From an uncultured Lachnospiraceae bacterium (GTDB lineage Bacteria > Bacillota > Clostridia > Lachnospirales > Lachnospiraceae), in the NCBI GenBank assembly GCA_947385425.1, contig CANDKY010000009.1, forward strand, positions 1 to 57,114: a stretch of DNA of 57,114 nucleotides. Direction: 5' to 3'. A program made the position numbers and the translations under genes. The notes beneath the pieces were generated by a model that ran no database searches, was not told where the DNA came from, and was given only the letters and a program-made list of their open reading frames with translations. Positions 45,142 through 52,896 of this stretch are shown one piece after another. Position 1 is the first letter of the stretch; every line of letters begins with the position of its first letter.

Positions 45142-45699
45142 TTAATAAAGAATCCTGTTGACAAGCTCCAGCACCGTTCCGGGATCATAATCCTGCCGCA
45201 GCAAAGCGGACAGCATCAGGGAAAATAAGACATTGGCAAATTTCTCCGCCGTAAACTGCTCTGTAAAGGCATCAGGCCGAATCCTACTATCCTGCTCCAG
45301 GACAGAACACAGCTCTTTCAAAATATGCTGCCAGGTCTGCTGCATACGCTGTTTCCCGTCCGGCTTATCCTCCCGCATGAACCCCAGGGAATGGAGGGTA
45401 AAAAATCCGGGATACTGCCTGCCGCCATACTCCATCCGTCCATACATCCAGATAATGCATGCCTGCGTATCCTGAAATACACCCCCATCCTCCGGGCGGT
45501 GAAATATCTCACGCCAGACACTCTCTACCGTGGCCCCCACCAGCGCCGCTTTGGAATCAAAATAATTGTAGATAGAACCCACGGATACCCCGCAGGCCGC
45601 CGCAACCGAACGGATATTGACAGCAGGCCATCCCTGTTGCTGAATAAGCTTCCGGCTGGTTTTCAAAATCTCATCCTCTGATGTTACAATAGTATTCAT
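45142..45699 (-). CDS. TetR-family regulator of the island
   Basis: The protein has 185 residues. The helix-turn-helix is in NIRSVAAACGVSVGSIYNYF. The C-terminal domain is about 130 residues with no recognised ligand site. I chose ATG 45699 because the operator TGAACAATGTTCA lies 15 bp upstream, inside the longer possible frame. The sharing of the operator with the seven-TM gene suggests repression of both. Confidence 0.9.
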   Translation of the reverse strand: MNTIVTSEDEILKTSRKLIQQQGWPAVNIRSVAAACGVSVGSIYNYFDSKAALVGATVESVWREIFHRPEDGGVFQDTQACIIWMYGRMEYGGRQYPGFFTLHSLGFMREDKPDGKQRMQQTWQHILKELCSVLEQDSRIRPDAFTEQFTAEKFANVLFSLMLSALLRQDYDPGTVLELVNRILY

Positions 45700-45714
45700 C
45701 CCATCACCCCAATA

Positions 45715-45727
45715 TGAACAATGTTCA
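45715..45727. promoter_or_regulatory. TetR operator copy 2
   Basis: TGAACAATGTTCA just upstream of the TetR start, identical to the copy at 45093-45105; fits autoregulation. Confidence 0.7.
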
Positions 45728-45755
45728 TTATAGCCTAAATCCATTGTATTGTCAA

Positions 45756-45773
45756 GTTACAGTTTACTGTAAC
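45756..45773. promoter_or_regulatory. GTTACAG/CTGTAAC dyad
   Basis: Inverted repeat GTTACAG-4 nt-CTGTAAC in the divergent region between the TetR gene and the riboswitch promoter. It could be an operator; the binder is unknown. Confidence 0.4.
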
Positions 45774-45790
45774 CTTGTCAATAGATGGCT

Positions 45791-45832
45791 TACTATTCCA
45801 GCATTTTAGCTTACTATTCCAGCATTTTAGCT
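45791..45832. repeat. Perfect 21-bp tandem duplication at the metal promoter
   Basis: Two identical adjacent 21-bp units beginning TACTATTCCAGCATTTTAGC end two bases before the -35 box of the riboswitch promoter. They may be activator sites or a recent slippage product. Confidence 0.85.
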
Positions 45833-45833
45833 A

Positions 45834-45862
45834 TTGACAGGTTTGAATATTCATGTTATCCT
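45834..45862 (+). promoter_or_regulatory. Promoter of the metal-efflux unit
   Basis: TTGACA (45834-45839), a 17-bp spacer and TATCCT (45857-45862). It drives the riboswitch leader and the CDF gene. Confidence 0.8.
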
Positions 45863-45889
45863 GTATCTACTCTTTGCACTGCATATAAA

Positions 45890-45980
45890 TCTACAGTACA
45901 AACTGAACAGGCCGTGACGGACGTCATGGAGTCGGGTCACATAAGTGGCAGTGGAATCTTCATCCACGGGACAGTAGCTG
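45890..45980 (+). promoter_or_regulatory. Probable NiCo (czcD) riboswitch
   Basis: The leader contains GAACAGG, then GACGGACGTCATGGAGTCGG, and later ACGGGACAG, in the order and spacing I recall for NiCo RNAs, which bind Ni2+ or Co2+. The ACGGGACAG end is also one arm of the terminator that follows, so metal binding would block termination and turn the gene on. The downstream gene is a CDF exporter, the expected target. Confidence 0.8.
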
Positions 45981-46006
45981 CTAATACTGTCCGTGGGTGT
46001 TTTTTA
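45964..46006 (+). terminator. Riboswitch-controlled terminator
   Basis: Stem CCACGGGACAGTA paired with TACTGTCCGTGG (one bulged G), loop about 8 nt, then GTGTTTTTT. The left arm overlaps the riboswitch core. Confidence 0.88.
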
Positions 46007-46068
46007 TGCTCTTCATAAGGGCACTCTTCTAAAATCCCCACATATATTGGTGTCATAGAGCTATCTTA

Positions 46069-46240
46069 GGAACTGTATGTAAATAACCTGTGACAGTTGC
46101 GCCGGATTTTTCTCTGAGTGTGCAAAATTACTACGTAATTACCCAAAATCGGGCGCATAGCGGGCTATGTAACTGATTTTGGGTTGGTGCAATCGGAGAA
46201 AAAGATCAGCAAATAGCATAGGTTATTTACATACAGTTCC
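46069..46240. repeat. MITE family A, copy A4
   Basis: 172 bp with ends GGAACTGTATGT and ACATACAGTTCC and a TTA duplication (46066-46068, 46241-46243). It sits between the riboswitch terminator and the CDF ribosome-binding site (GGGAGG six bases past it). Confidence 0.88.
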
Positions 46241-46263
46241 TTACATTTGGGAGGTAACTTGAT

Positions 46264-47193
46264 ATGGATAAAAAAAGGAGCAGGAAAAAGGGGAATGACG
46301 GTTTTACGGGTGATTTCCGGAGAGTGGCTGACAGGGTGGGCACTGTGAGTATTATAGGTAATATGATACTTTCAGGATTTAAGCTCATAGCAGGTATCGC
46401 GGCCCATTCCAATGCGATGATCAGTGACGCGGTCCATTCTGCATCGGACGTATTCAGTACAGTAGTAGTAATGATTGGGGTCAGGCTTGCTTCAAAAAAA
46501 GCGGACAAAGAACATCCCTACGGACATGAACGTATGGAATGTGTGGCGGCTATTATACTGGCAATGGTTCTTTTTATGACAGGGCTTGGTATTGGGATGG
46601 AAGCATTGAGAAATATCCTGTCCGGCAGTTATAATGAACTGCAGGTGCCGGGGCTTTTAGCGCTGGCTGCGGCGGTAATATCCATTATTGCCAAAGAGGC
46701 GATGTTCTGGTATACAAAAATTTATGCGGTCAAAATTGATTCCAGCGCATTGCTGGCAGATGCATGGCACCACCGTTCCGACGCCTTTTCTTCCGTAGGG
46801 GCTTTGATAGGAATTGTAGGGGCAAGACATGGCTTCCCGGTTATGGACTCTGTTGCCAGCCTGGTGATCTTTGTATTTATCGTAAAGGCTGCGTATGACA
46901 TTTTCAAGGATGCCGTTGACAAAATGGTGGATCATTCCTGTGATGAAGAAACGGAAAAGCGTATTTACGAATTTGTTATGAAGAACAGGGAAGTGATGGG
47001 CATAGACTCCCTGCATACGCGTATTTTCGGCAATCGGATGTATGTGGACATAGAAGTCGCCGTGGATGGCTCTTATACTCTGAGAAGGGCCCATGAAATC
47101 GCAGAAGAGGTACATGAGGACATTGAAAGGAATTTCCGGAAAATTAAACATATCATGGTGCATGTGAATCCGGCGCAGGCAGACAAGGGATAG
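46264..47193 (+). CDS. Cation diffusion facilitator (CDF) metal exporter
   Basis: The protein has 309 residues. A Lys/Arg-rich N-terminus is followed by six TM segments; the metal-site motifs are SDAVHSASDVFS in TM2 and ADAWHHRSDAFS in TM5. HPYGHERME after TM2 is typical. The C-terminal cytosolic domain ends HIMVHVNPA. It exports divalent metals in exchange for protons. The probable NiCo riboswitch upstream suggests nickel or cobalt as physiological cargo. GGGAGG precedes ATG 46264. Confidence 0.94.
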   Translation: MDKKRSRKKGNDGFTGDFRRVADRVGTVSIIGNMILSGFKLIAGIAAHSNAMISDAVHSASDVFSTVVVMIGVRLASKKADKEHPYGHERMECVAAIILAMVLFMTGLGIGMEALRNILSGSYNELQVPGLLALAAAVISIIAKEAMFWYTKIYAVKIDSSALLADAWHHRSDAFSSVGALIGIVGARHGFPVMDSVASLVIFVFIVKAAYDIFKDAVDKMVDHSCDEETEKRIYEFVMKNREVMGIDSLHTRIFGNRMYVDIEVAVDGSYTLRRAHEIAEEVHEDIERNFRKIKHIMVHVNPAQADKG

Positions 47194-47219
47194 CGGAAGA
47201 GCAGCAAAAAGAATTTCCC

Positions 47220-47249
47220 TTGTGTCATTATTACGACTCAATCACCTGC
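47220..47249. other. attR-like junction of the recombinase island
   Basis: A dyad TTGTGTCA-6 nt-CGACTCAA (47220-47241) followed by TCA and the core CCTGC (47245-47249). It mirrors the attL-like site. Confidence 0.8.
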
Positions 47250-47642
47250 CGCCAATATTGCCTTCACATCCTCCGGATAATTTTCCACCCATCCCCCGGT
47301 CAGGAAAAAGGTGGCATGGATACCGTGCCGTTCCAGAATCCCCAATATCCGCTCCACATCCCCATTCCCTCCGGCCGCATCAAAAGTCAGCGCCACCTGC
47401 TTCCTGTCCGTTTCCACGCGGTATATCGGATTCGCCTGCCCTCCCATGCTTGTCACAGTAACCGCCCCCGGCAATACCACCATCACACCTTTGACAATCG
47501 CCAGGATCGCCAGGGCAAATACCATCACCCATATTCCTTTTGCAAGCCTCATCGTCCTGTAATCCTCCTGCGCCAGCCCTTCTTCCGGCTTCCGCCCTGC
47601 ACCTGCTTCTTTACCTGCATCCTGTTTTTTTAACTCTCCCAT
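47250..47642 (-). pseudogene. Polysaccharide deacetylase, N-terminal part (split by the island)
   Basis: 131 codons encoding a cytosolic start, one TM helix (GIWVMVFALAILAIVKGVMV), and the first CE4 motifs VALTFDAAGGNGD and ATFFLTGGWVENYPEDVKAI, breaking off at AILAAG. In the standing genome the frame runs one codon (Asp) into the island and stops at TGA. GTGGCGG precedes ATG 47642. In canonical CE4 enzymes the first motif is TFDDGP; the second Asp, a metal ligand, is Ala here, as in the related TFDAAWG subfamily I recall from Clostridia. Confidence 0.85.
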
Positions 47643-47755
47643 AAAAAACCGCCACATACTTGATTGTTATTCAAGTATATGACGGACTGCTTTTCCTATA
47701 TTCTGGTACTCCGTGCTTGAAGTTCCCATGCATATTTTCGAGGATGTTCTTACTT

Positions 47756-47816
47756 GCTTTCCACCTCCCACATATTGTGGCGCATGTCTGGCGGAAAGCA
47801 TTTTTCAAACACGCTA
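47756..47816. repeat. Family B half element (B6)
   Basis: One family B end (AAGCATTTTTCAAACACGCTA) with adjacent CTCCCACATATTGTGGCGCA. Its TAG is the stop codon of pepT. A second end is not clear. Confidence 0.75.
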
Positions 47817-49049
47817 ACGTTTTCTCTCCTTCTGCGCTATTTTCACCAGCAGCCTTACCACCATCTCCATATCCTCCACACAGGCGTACTCAAACCTGCC
47901 ATGGAAGTTCTGGCCTCCCGTACATAAATTCGGGCAGGGAAGCCCCATGAAAGACAGCCTTGCACCGTCCGTCCCGCCCCTGATGGGCACTACCTCCGGC
48001 ACAATCCCCAACTCCCTCATTGCATCTTCCGCATCCTCCACCAGATGCATATGCTGCTCTATGACTTCTTTCATATTATAATAGGAATCCTTCAAATCAA
48101 CAGCAAAAGTCCCCTCCCCATATTTCACGTTGAGGAATGCTGCAATTCTCAGGAAATTTTCCTTCTTCCCTTCGAATTTAGCCCTGTCATGGTCACGGAT
48201 GATATACTCCATCTCTGCCTGATCCACATTCCCCTTCATGGCATCCAAATGATAAAACCCCTCATAACCGCATGTATACATGGGATTCTCTGCTGCCGGG
48301 AGCATCGCCTGGAATTCCTGCGCCAGCAGGATCGCATTAACCATCTTATTCTTCGCTTCGCCCGGATGGACACTGCGCCCATGTACCGTTACCTTAGCGC
48401 CCGCCGCATTAAAATTTTCATATTCCAGCCCTCCCAGCCTGTCTCCGTCCACGGTGTAAGCGTAATCCGCACCGAACAATTCCACATCAAAATGATCTGC
48501 CCCTGCCCCTATCTCCTCATCCGGAGTAAAACCGATACGGATTTTCCCATGGGAAACCTCCGGATGCGTCAGCAAATATTCTGCCGTCTCCATAATCTCC
48601 GCCACACCCGCTTTGTCATCCGCCCCTAACAGCGTTGTCCCATCCGTCACAATCAGGCTTTTCCCCTTATAAGAAGTAATCTCCGGAAAGTCGCTTACTT
48701 TCAATACAATCCCTTTCTCCGGGTTCAAAACAATATCCCCGCCGTCATACTGCCCCACTATCCTGGCTTTCACATCTTTCCCCGTCACTGCCGGGGAAGT
48801 ATCCATGTGGGCTATAAAACCCAATACCGGATCCGCCTCCCGCCCCGCCGATGCCGGGATCGAGGCATACAGGTAACAGTGCTCCTTATCATAGGCCAGC
48901 TCTTTGGCCCCCATGCCTTCCAACTGCCTGTAAAGCAGCCCGGCCAGTTCATGCTGCCCTGCCGTGGACGGCACTGTGCCGCTTTCCTCCGAAGACTGTG
49001 TATCTATCTTCACATATTCCAAAAATTTCTCAACCACTTTCATTTCCAT
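47814..49049 (-). CDS. pepT: Peptidase T (aminotripeptidase)
   Basis: The protein has 411 residues with the M20 zinc motifs [29 protein letters not shown] and [16 protein letters not shown], and the C-terminal [19 protein letters not shown] typical of PepT. It removes the N-terminal residue from tripeptides in the cytosol with two zinc ions. AAGGAAGGGAAGAT precedes ATG 49049. The gene is complete, but its stop is provided by the family B end at 47814. Confidence 0.95.
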   Translation of the reverse strand: MEMKVVEKFLEYVKIDTQSSEESGTVPSTAGQHELAGLLYRQLEGMGAKELAYDKEHCYLYASIPASAGREADPVLGFIAHMDTSPAVTGKDVKARIVGQYDGGDIVLNPEKGIVLKVSDFPEITSYKGKSLIVTDGTTLLGADDKAGVAEIMETAEYLLTHPEVSHGKIRIGFTPDEEIGAGADHFDVELFGADYAYTVDGDRLGGLEYENFNAAGAKVTVHGRSVHPGEAKNKMVNAILLAQEFQAMLPAAENPMYTCGYEGFYHLDAMKGNVDQAEMEYIIRDHDRAKFEGKKENFLRIAAFLNVKYGEGTFAVDLKDSYYNMKEVIEQHMHLVEDAEDAMRELGIVPEVVPIRGGTDGARLSFMGLPCPNLCTGGQNFHGRFEYACVEDMEMVVRLLVKIAQKERKR

Positions 49050-49082
49050 ATCTTCCCTTCCTTTCCGGCAGCGGAAATCCAG

Positions 49083-49139
49083 CCTGCCTGTGCGTTTGGC
49101 CCCCTATGCCCTGCTGCCCCGGCTGCACGGGTCAAAACC
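49083..49139. repeat. Degraded family P arm (P3)
   Basis: It matches one arm of P1/P2 (CTGTGCG.TTGGC, CCCTG, CGGCTGCAC) with many changes and no second arm. It lies between the pepT start and the chemoreceptor stop. Confidence 0.5.
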
Positions 49140-49143
49140 AACC

Positions 49144-50604
49144 CTATCCTTCCTGCATCTTCAGCGTATCCGCCAGCCTCTTAATATTCCCCAATATCCG
49201 CACACACTCTTCCATCCTGCCCACTGCATCGGAAGCCGTCTTCACGCTCTCCTCCGAAGATGCCGCCACCTCTTCGCTGGCCGCCGACAACTGGGCTATG
49301 CTGTTGGAAATCACCCCTGTTGCATGTAAGATATCCTCAATCGTTTTATCCGTACGCCGGATACTTTCCGTCAGCTCCTTTACCTCATGGTCAATGCTTT
49401 CGAACTTTTCCTGTGCCACTTCTATCATTTGCGTCTGCCGGTTAATATATTCCACCGAATTATCCAAACTGTCGGAAGCGCTCCTGGCATCGCCGATCAG
49501 TTCCGAAATAATACCTGTGATCCGGCCGGTTGCTTCCTTTGTCTGTTCGGAAAGCTGGCGTATTTCCTCAGCCACCACGGCAAAACCTCTCCCTGCCTCC
49601 CCGGCCCTGGCAGCCTCTATGGATGCATTCAGCGCCAACAGGTTCGTCTGCGAAGAAATATTCATAATATCACCTACAATATTCTCCACCTCGTCCACCC
49701 TGGAGGTGAGCCTTGCCGTAGCCTCTACCGTTTTCAGGCTTGCCGCTTCGACACCTTCCGCCTGCTCTTTTAAATCACGCACCAGGGCCGCCCCTTCCGC
49801 CACATTCCGGGCTGCGCTCTTTGCTGTCTCTTCCACCTTCGCGGTATCTTTTTCCGCCTCATCGGAACTCTCCTGGATAGAAGCGCACATCTGCGCCTGC
49901 TCCTGGATTGCATGCGCCGTACCGTCCGTACTTTCCGCAATATTATGCATGGAAAAATTGTTCGCGTCTATGGCTTCCCTCAGTTTCTTCAACATCTCGC
50001 TGGCATTTTCAAAATCCGTGCTTATCTCGTCCGCCACGGCCATCATCTTCGCCGCAGCCTCCGCCTGCTCGGCCGCCGCTTTCCGGATGCTGCGCACACT
50101 CTCCTCATTGTACTGCTGGACCGTCATCATAACCACAAAGGCCGCCACACACATCAAAATACACATCACCCACCGGATCATGGAAAAGCCGATGTCCAGC
50201 GTCCCCGCGGAAGAATCCCTCGCCGTCCGGATGATGTTCGCCAGTATAATCACCGAAGAACCGGCCACCGCAAACCTTTTATTCAGGTACAAAATAGATG
50301 CCATCAGGATCGGGAACGCATACACATATGTCAATTCCTCCGCACCCAGACTCATTAAAACCAGATATGCCAATGCCCCGGATCCTGTCAGTATACTCCC
50401 GCACGGCCTGGTCCCCCTGCAGAAAACAAATCCCACAAAGCAGACTCCCAGCAGGGCAGCAAAAACTGCCAACTGGATATAAGTCCCCCTTTCCGCCGTG
50501 TGGAGCACAATAGCATAAAGCATGGAAAGAACCATATAAAACAACGTCACACCCACCAGCGCCAATACCCTTTTATCACTTCTTAAATACTGCTCTTTTG
50601 TCAT
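49144..50604 (-). CDS. Membrane methyl-accepting chemotaxis protein
   Basis: The protein has 486 residues and six N-terminal TM segments without a large sensor loop (residues 15-165). The signalling domain contains [32 protein letters not shown] and ends in a helical pair. The polytopic sensor suggests detection of membrane-related or intracellular cues. AGGAGG precedes ATG 50604. It has no HAMP domain that I can see. Confidence 0.92.
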   Translation of the reverse strand: MTKEQYLRSDKRVLALVGVTLFYMVLSMLYAIVLHTAERGTYIQLAVFAALLGVCFVGFVFCRGTRPCGSILTGSGALAYLVLMSLGAEELTYVYAFPILMASILYLNKRFAVAGSSVIILANIIRTARDSSAGTLDIGFSMIRWVMCILMCVAAFVVMMTVQQYNEESVRSIRKAAAEQAEAAAKMMAVADEISTDFENASEMLKKLREAIDANNFSMHNIAESTDGTAHAIQEQAQMCASIQESSDEAEKDTAKVEETAKSAARNVAEGAALVRDLKEQAEGVEAASLKTVEATARLTSRVDEVENIVGDIMNISSQTNLLALNASIEAARAGEAGRGFAVVAEEIRQLSEQTKEATGRITGIISELIGDARSASDSLDNSVEYINRQTQMIEVAQEKFESIDHEVKELTESIRRTDKTIEDILHATGVISNSIAQLSAASEEVAASSEESVKTASDAVGRMEECVRILGNIKRLADTLKMQEG

Positions 50605-50685
50605 TACTCCCGCCTCCTGACATACAATCTATGTATAAATATAACATATCCTGTCATAAAATAAAAGCGGTAAATACAGTATTGC

Positions 50686-50860
50686 CACGGTAAACGCATG
50701 GTTGTGATTTTTCACAAAATTTGCAGTACTTGCAAAATTACAAAACACTCTCAATGCGATTTTGAGATCATAAAATTGGAAAAAAGAAGTTTTGAGACGT
50801 GAAAAAGCCAAATTCTAAATTATATATTTGTGCATTTTGTATAGACATGCGTTTACCGTG
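50686..50860. repeat. MITE family E
   Basis: A 175-bp A/T-rich element with a perfect 15-bp terminal inverted repeat CACGGTAAACGCATG, flanked by a perfect 10-bp direct repeat ACAGTATTGC (50676-50685, 50861-50870). It is the only copy in the window. Confidence 0.88.
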
Positions 50861-50972
50861 ACAGTATTGCACACAAACCGCATAACTGATAAAATTACAA
50901 ATATCCGTATCCCTCCGGAAACAGGAACCAAATCTCCGCTTTGCCTGATCCATGCCGTTACAAGGTAAATTT

Positions 50973-51053
50973 TAGGAATTGTAAATAAATAACTGCTGAA
51001 TAGTGCGCTGGATTTTTCTTCGGGAGTGTTGCTTAAAAATCAGGCGCATAGAG
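50973..51053. repeat. Family A partial copy (A5)
   Basis: It starts TTAGGAATTGTAAATAAATAA and continues through GCGCTGGATTTTTCTTCG to CAGGCGCATAGAGGG; the other end is missing. Confidence 0.7.
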
Positions 51054-51094
51054 GGATAGGGCAAAATATTGAAAAATAGGTAAAGGAGAAACAA

Positions 51095-51865
51095 ATGGAA
51101 AAAAATATAGAAAAAGGAATTGAAAAAGAAACAGGAAAAAGAACAGAAACAGAAAGAGAAATGAAAACAGGAACAAAAAAAGAAATGACACAAAAAACCG
51201 TCACCCATGAAATCTTATGCCGCATGAAACAAGAACAGCAGGAAAAAATCGACAAATACCGCATATTAAACGAGACAGCCATAAAAGGCCAAATCCTTTT
51301 CACCGGTTCTTCCCTGATGGAACAATTCCCCATCCTGGAGCTGATGATGGATGCCGGAATGCATAAAATCATCTATAACCGCGGAATCGGCGGCTTCACA
51401 ACGGATGATATGCTGCAAAATATGGATGTACAGGTTTTCGGCACGGAACCGTCCAAAATTTTCATCAATATCGGCACCAATGATATTGGCAATACTGCCA
51501 TCCCCTTCGAGGAAGCCCTTCGCCATACCATGGAAAACTATACCGAAATACTCACACAGATCAAAGAACGGCTCCCGGAAGCGGAAGTGTTCCCGATGGC
51601 ATATTACCCCGTCAATGATACGGACAAAGTACCGGATAACGGCTGGGGCAAAACCATGTTTCTAAACCGCAACAACAAAAATATCCCTGTTGCAAACGCT
51701 GCCGTAAAGAAACTTGCCGATACCTTCGGCTATCATTACATTGATGCCAATGACGGCTTAACCGATGGACGCGGCCTCCTGAAAAAGGAATTTACGGTAG
51801 AAGGCGTGCATATGTATGCCAATGCGTATAAGATTGTACTTGGGAATATGATGGGATATCTCTAG
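51095..51865 (+). CDS. SGNH/GDSL-family hydrolase
   Basis: The protein has 256 residues. A 45-residue Glu/Lys/Thr-rich N-terminal tail looks added and repetitive (KNIEKGIEKETGKRTETERE). The catalytic blocks are FTGSSLMEQ (Ser), INIGTNDIG, and VEGVHMYANAY with the His; the position before GVH is Glu rather than the usual Asp. There is no signal peptide, so it is probably cytosolic. The substrate could be an acylated sugar or lipid. AAAGGAG precedes ATG 51095. The TAG stop comes from MITE B7. Confidence 0.9.
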   Translation: MEKNIEKGIEKETGKRTETEREMKTGTKKEMTQKTVTHEILCRMKQEQQEKIDKYRILNETAIKGQILFTGSSLMEQFPILELMMDAGMHKIIYNRGIGGFTTDDMLQNMDVQVFGTEPSKIFINIGTNDIGNTAIPFEEALRHTMENYTEILTQIKERLPEAEVFPMAYYPVNDTDKVPDNGWGKTMFLNRNNKNIPVANAAVKKLADTFGYHYIDANDGLTDGRGLLKKEFTVEGVHMYANAYKIVLGNMMGYL

Positions 51866-51968
51866 ACCGTGTATGAAAAATGTTTTCCCTGAGATGTGCG
51901 GCACACAAAGTAGTGAAGCGGTTACACCGCGTGCAGATCGGGGGAATGATTTTCCAAATATGCTCTGG
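51863..51968. repeat. MITE family B, copy B7 (degenerate)
   Basis: Ends GACCGTGTATGAAAAAT and ATGATTTTCCAAATATGCTC; the left TA is 51863-51864. Its first bases form the SGNH stop codon. A partial family A copy abuts its right end. Confidence 0.75.
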
Positions 51969-52055
51969 GGAACTGTACAAAAATAACCTGTAAGAGTTGC
52001 GCCGGATTTTTCTTGGAAAGTGCAAAATTACTACGCAATTACCCAAAATCGGGCG
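51969..52055. repeat. Family A partial copy (A6)
   Basis: GGAACTGTACAAAAATAACC through GCGCCGGATTTTTCTTGG to ACCCAAAATCGGGCGCC; the second end is missing. Confidence 0.7.
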
Positions 52056-52124
52056 CCGCCAAAGGCTCCATTGCCTCTCCGGATCCTTTCTAATCAGCAC
52101 GGCATGATTCTCCCCGAAAAAAAC

Positions 52125-52210
52125 AGGCAGGGAAACGGCCTCCTCCCCTGCTCGCCGCGTACCCCATGCACCGCCCAGGCGGCATATTTCCCCAGCATGG
52201 GGATGTGCAT
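52125..52210. repeat. Structured repeat family F, copy F3
   Basis: GCAGGGAAACGG...CTCCCCTGCTCGCCGCG, then the second hairpin CCCCATGC/GCATGGGG. It ends with ATGTGCAT directly at the GNAT stop codon. Confidence 0.65.
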
Positions 52211-52711
52211 TTAAAACCGCCTTTCGGCCACTATAACGTTACCGGCCGTATCGCTTTTGGCCTCCATAACCGGAATAAATCCATTTTTCCTCCAAAAGCG
52301 TTCCGCCTGCGGATTCCCCTTTACCCAGGCCAGCCTTACGGAACGGCAGCCGGACTCCTCCAGATATTTACACAAATCCCCGATAATGGAAGAGCCAATC
52401 CCCTGGCTCTGCACAGACAGATCCACCATAAAAAATCCAATATACCCAGCCGTCTTTTCCGGATAACCATCTATGAAATCCAGAACAGCAATCATTTTCC
52501 CTTTATGGAAAAATCCGACATAATGCTTATCCGTAATATCCCTTCCCGGCGGCAGCGCTTCCATATCTTCCAGGATACTCTGCCTGGTAACAAACGGCGG
52601 ACAGTATTGATAATATAGCAAATTCCCGCTGCAAAGCCTGTATATCCCATCTGTATCTTTATCTGTAAGTTTACGGACTTCATACCTCCCCGGCAATAAT
52701 TCAATGTTCAT
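52211..52711 (-). CDS. GNAT-family N-acetyltransferase
   Basis: The protein has 166 residues. The acetyl-CoA loop is VQSQGIGSSII near residue 108, preceded by the beta-4 strand YIGFFMVDLS, and followed by the conserved NPQAERFWRKNGF. The substrate is unknown. GGGGAG precedes ATG 52711. Repeat F3 begins immediately past the stop. Confidence 0.92.
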   Translation of the reverse strand: MNIELLPGRYEVRKLTDKDTDGIYRLCSGNLLYYQYCPPFVTRQSILEDMEALPPGRDITDKHYVGFFHKGKMIAVLDFIDGYPEKTAGYIGFFMVDLSVQSQGIGSSIIGDLCKYLEESGCRSVRLAWVKGNPQAERFWRKNGFIPVMEAKSDTAGNVIVAERRF

Positions 52712-52734
52712 AACTCGGCTCCCCGGCTTTCCGT

Positions 52735-52842
52735 TTTACATAGCCCACTATTCGCCCTTCATTTGGCAAAGCATAATTGCTTTTAATCTCCCACAAATTG
52801 TGACACACATCTCAGGGAAAGCATTTTTCAAACACACTCTGG
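52735..52842. repeat. Family B partial copy (B8)
   Basis: It has the internal block ACATAGCCCACTATTCGCCC and one end GCATTTTTCAAACACACTC; the other end is missing. Confidence 0.7.
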
Positions 52843-52896
52843 GAACTGTCCATAAATAACTTATGCAAGTTGCGCAGGATTTTTATGGACAGTTCC
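52842..52896. repeat. MITE family A, copy A7 (short)
   Basis: 55 bp between GGGAACTGTCCATAAATAAC and TTTTATGGACAGTTCC; TTA follows on the right (52897-52899). On the minus strand that TAA is the stop codon of the decayed gene that follows. Confidence 0.75.

Larger units (their letters stand above)
37377..47249. mobile_element. Serine-recombinase integrative element (9,873 bp) inserted in a deacetylase gene
   Basis: The segment is bounded by CCTGC direct repeats (37372-37376, 47245-47249). Removing it and one core restores the deacetylase frame exactly (393 nt plus 411 nt). Content: three large serine recombinases, a small conserved protein, a membrane protein, a TetR regulator, and a CDF metal exporter behind a riboswitch. 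No conjugation, replication or capsid genes are present. It is comparable in plan to Tn4451-like or skin-like elements, but it matches none that I know. Confidence 0.85.
50605..51094. other. Divergent region with MITE E and A5
   Basis: 490 bp without a gene. It holds the E element with its 10-bp duplication and a partial family A element that ends 41 bp before the SGNH gene. Confidence 0.6.
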
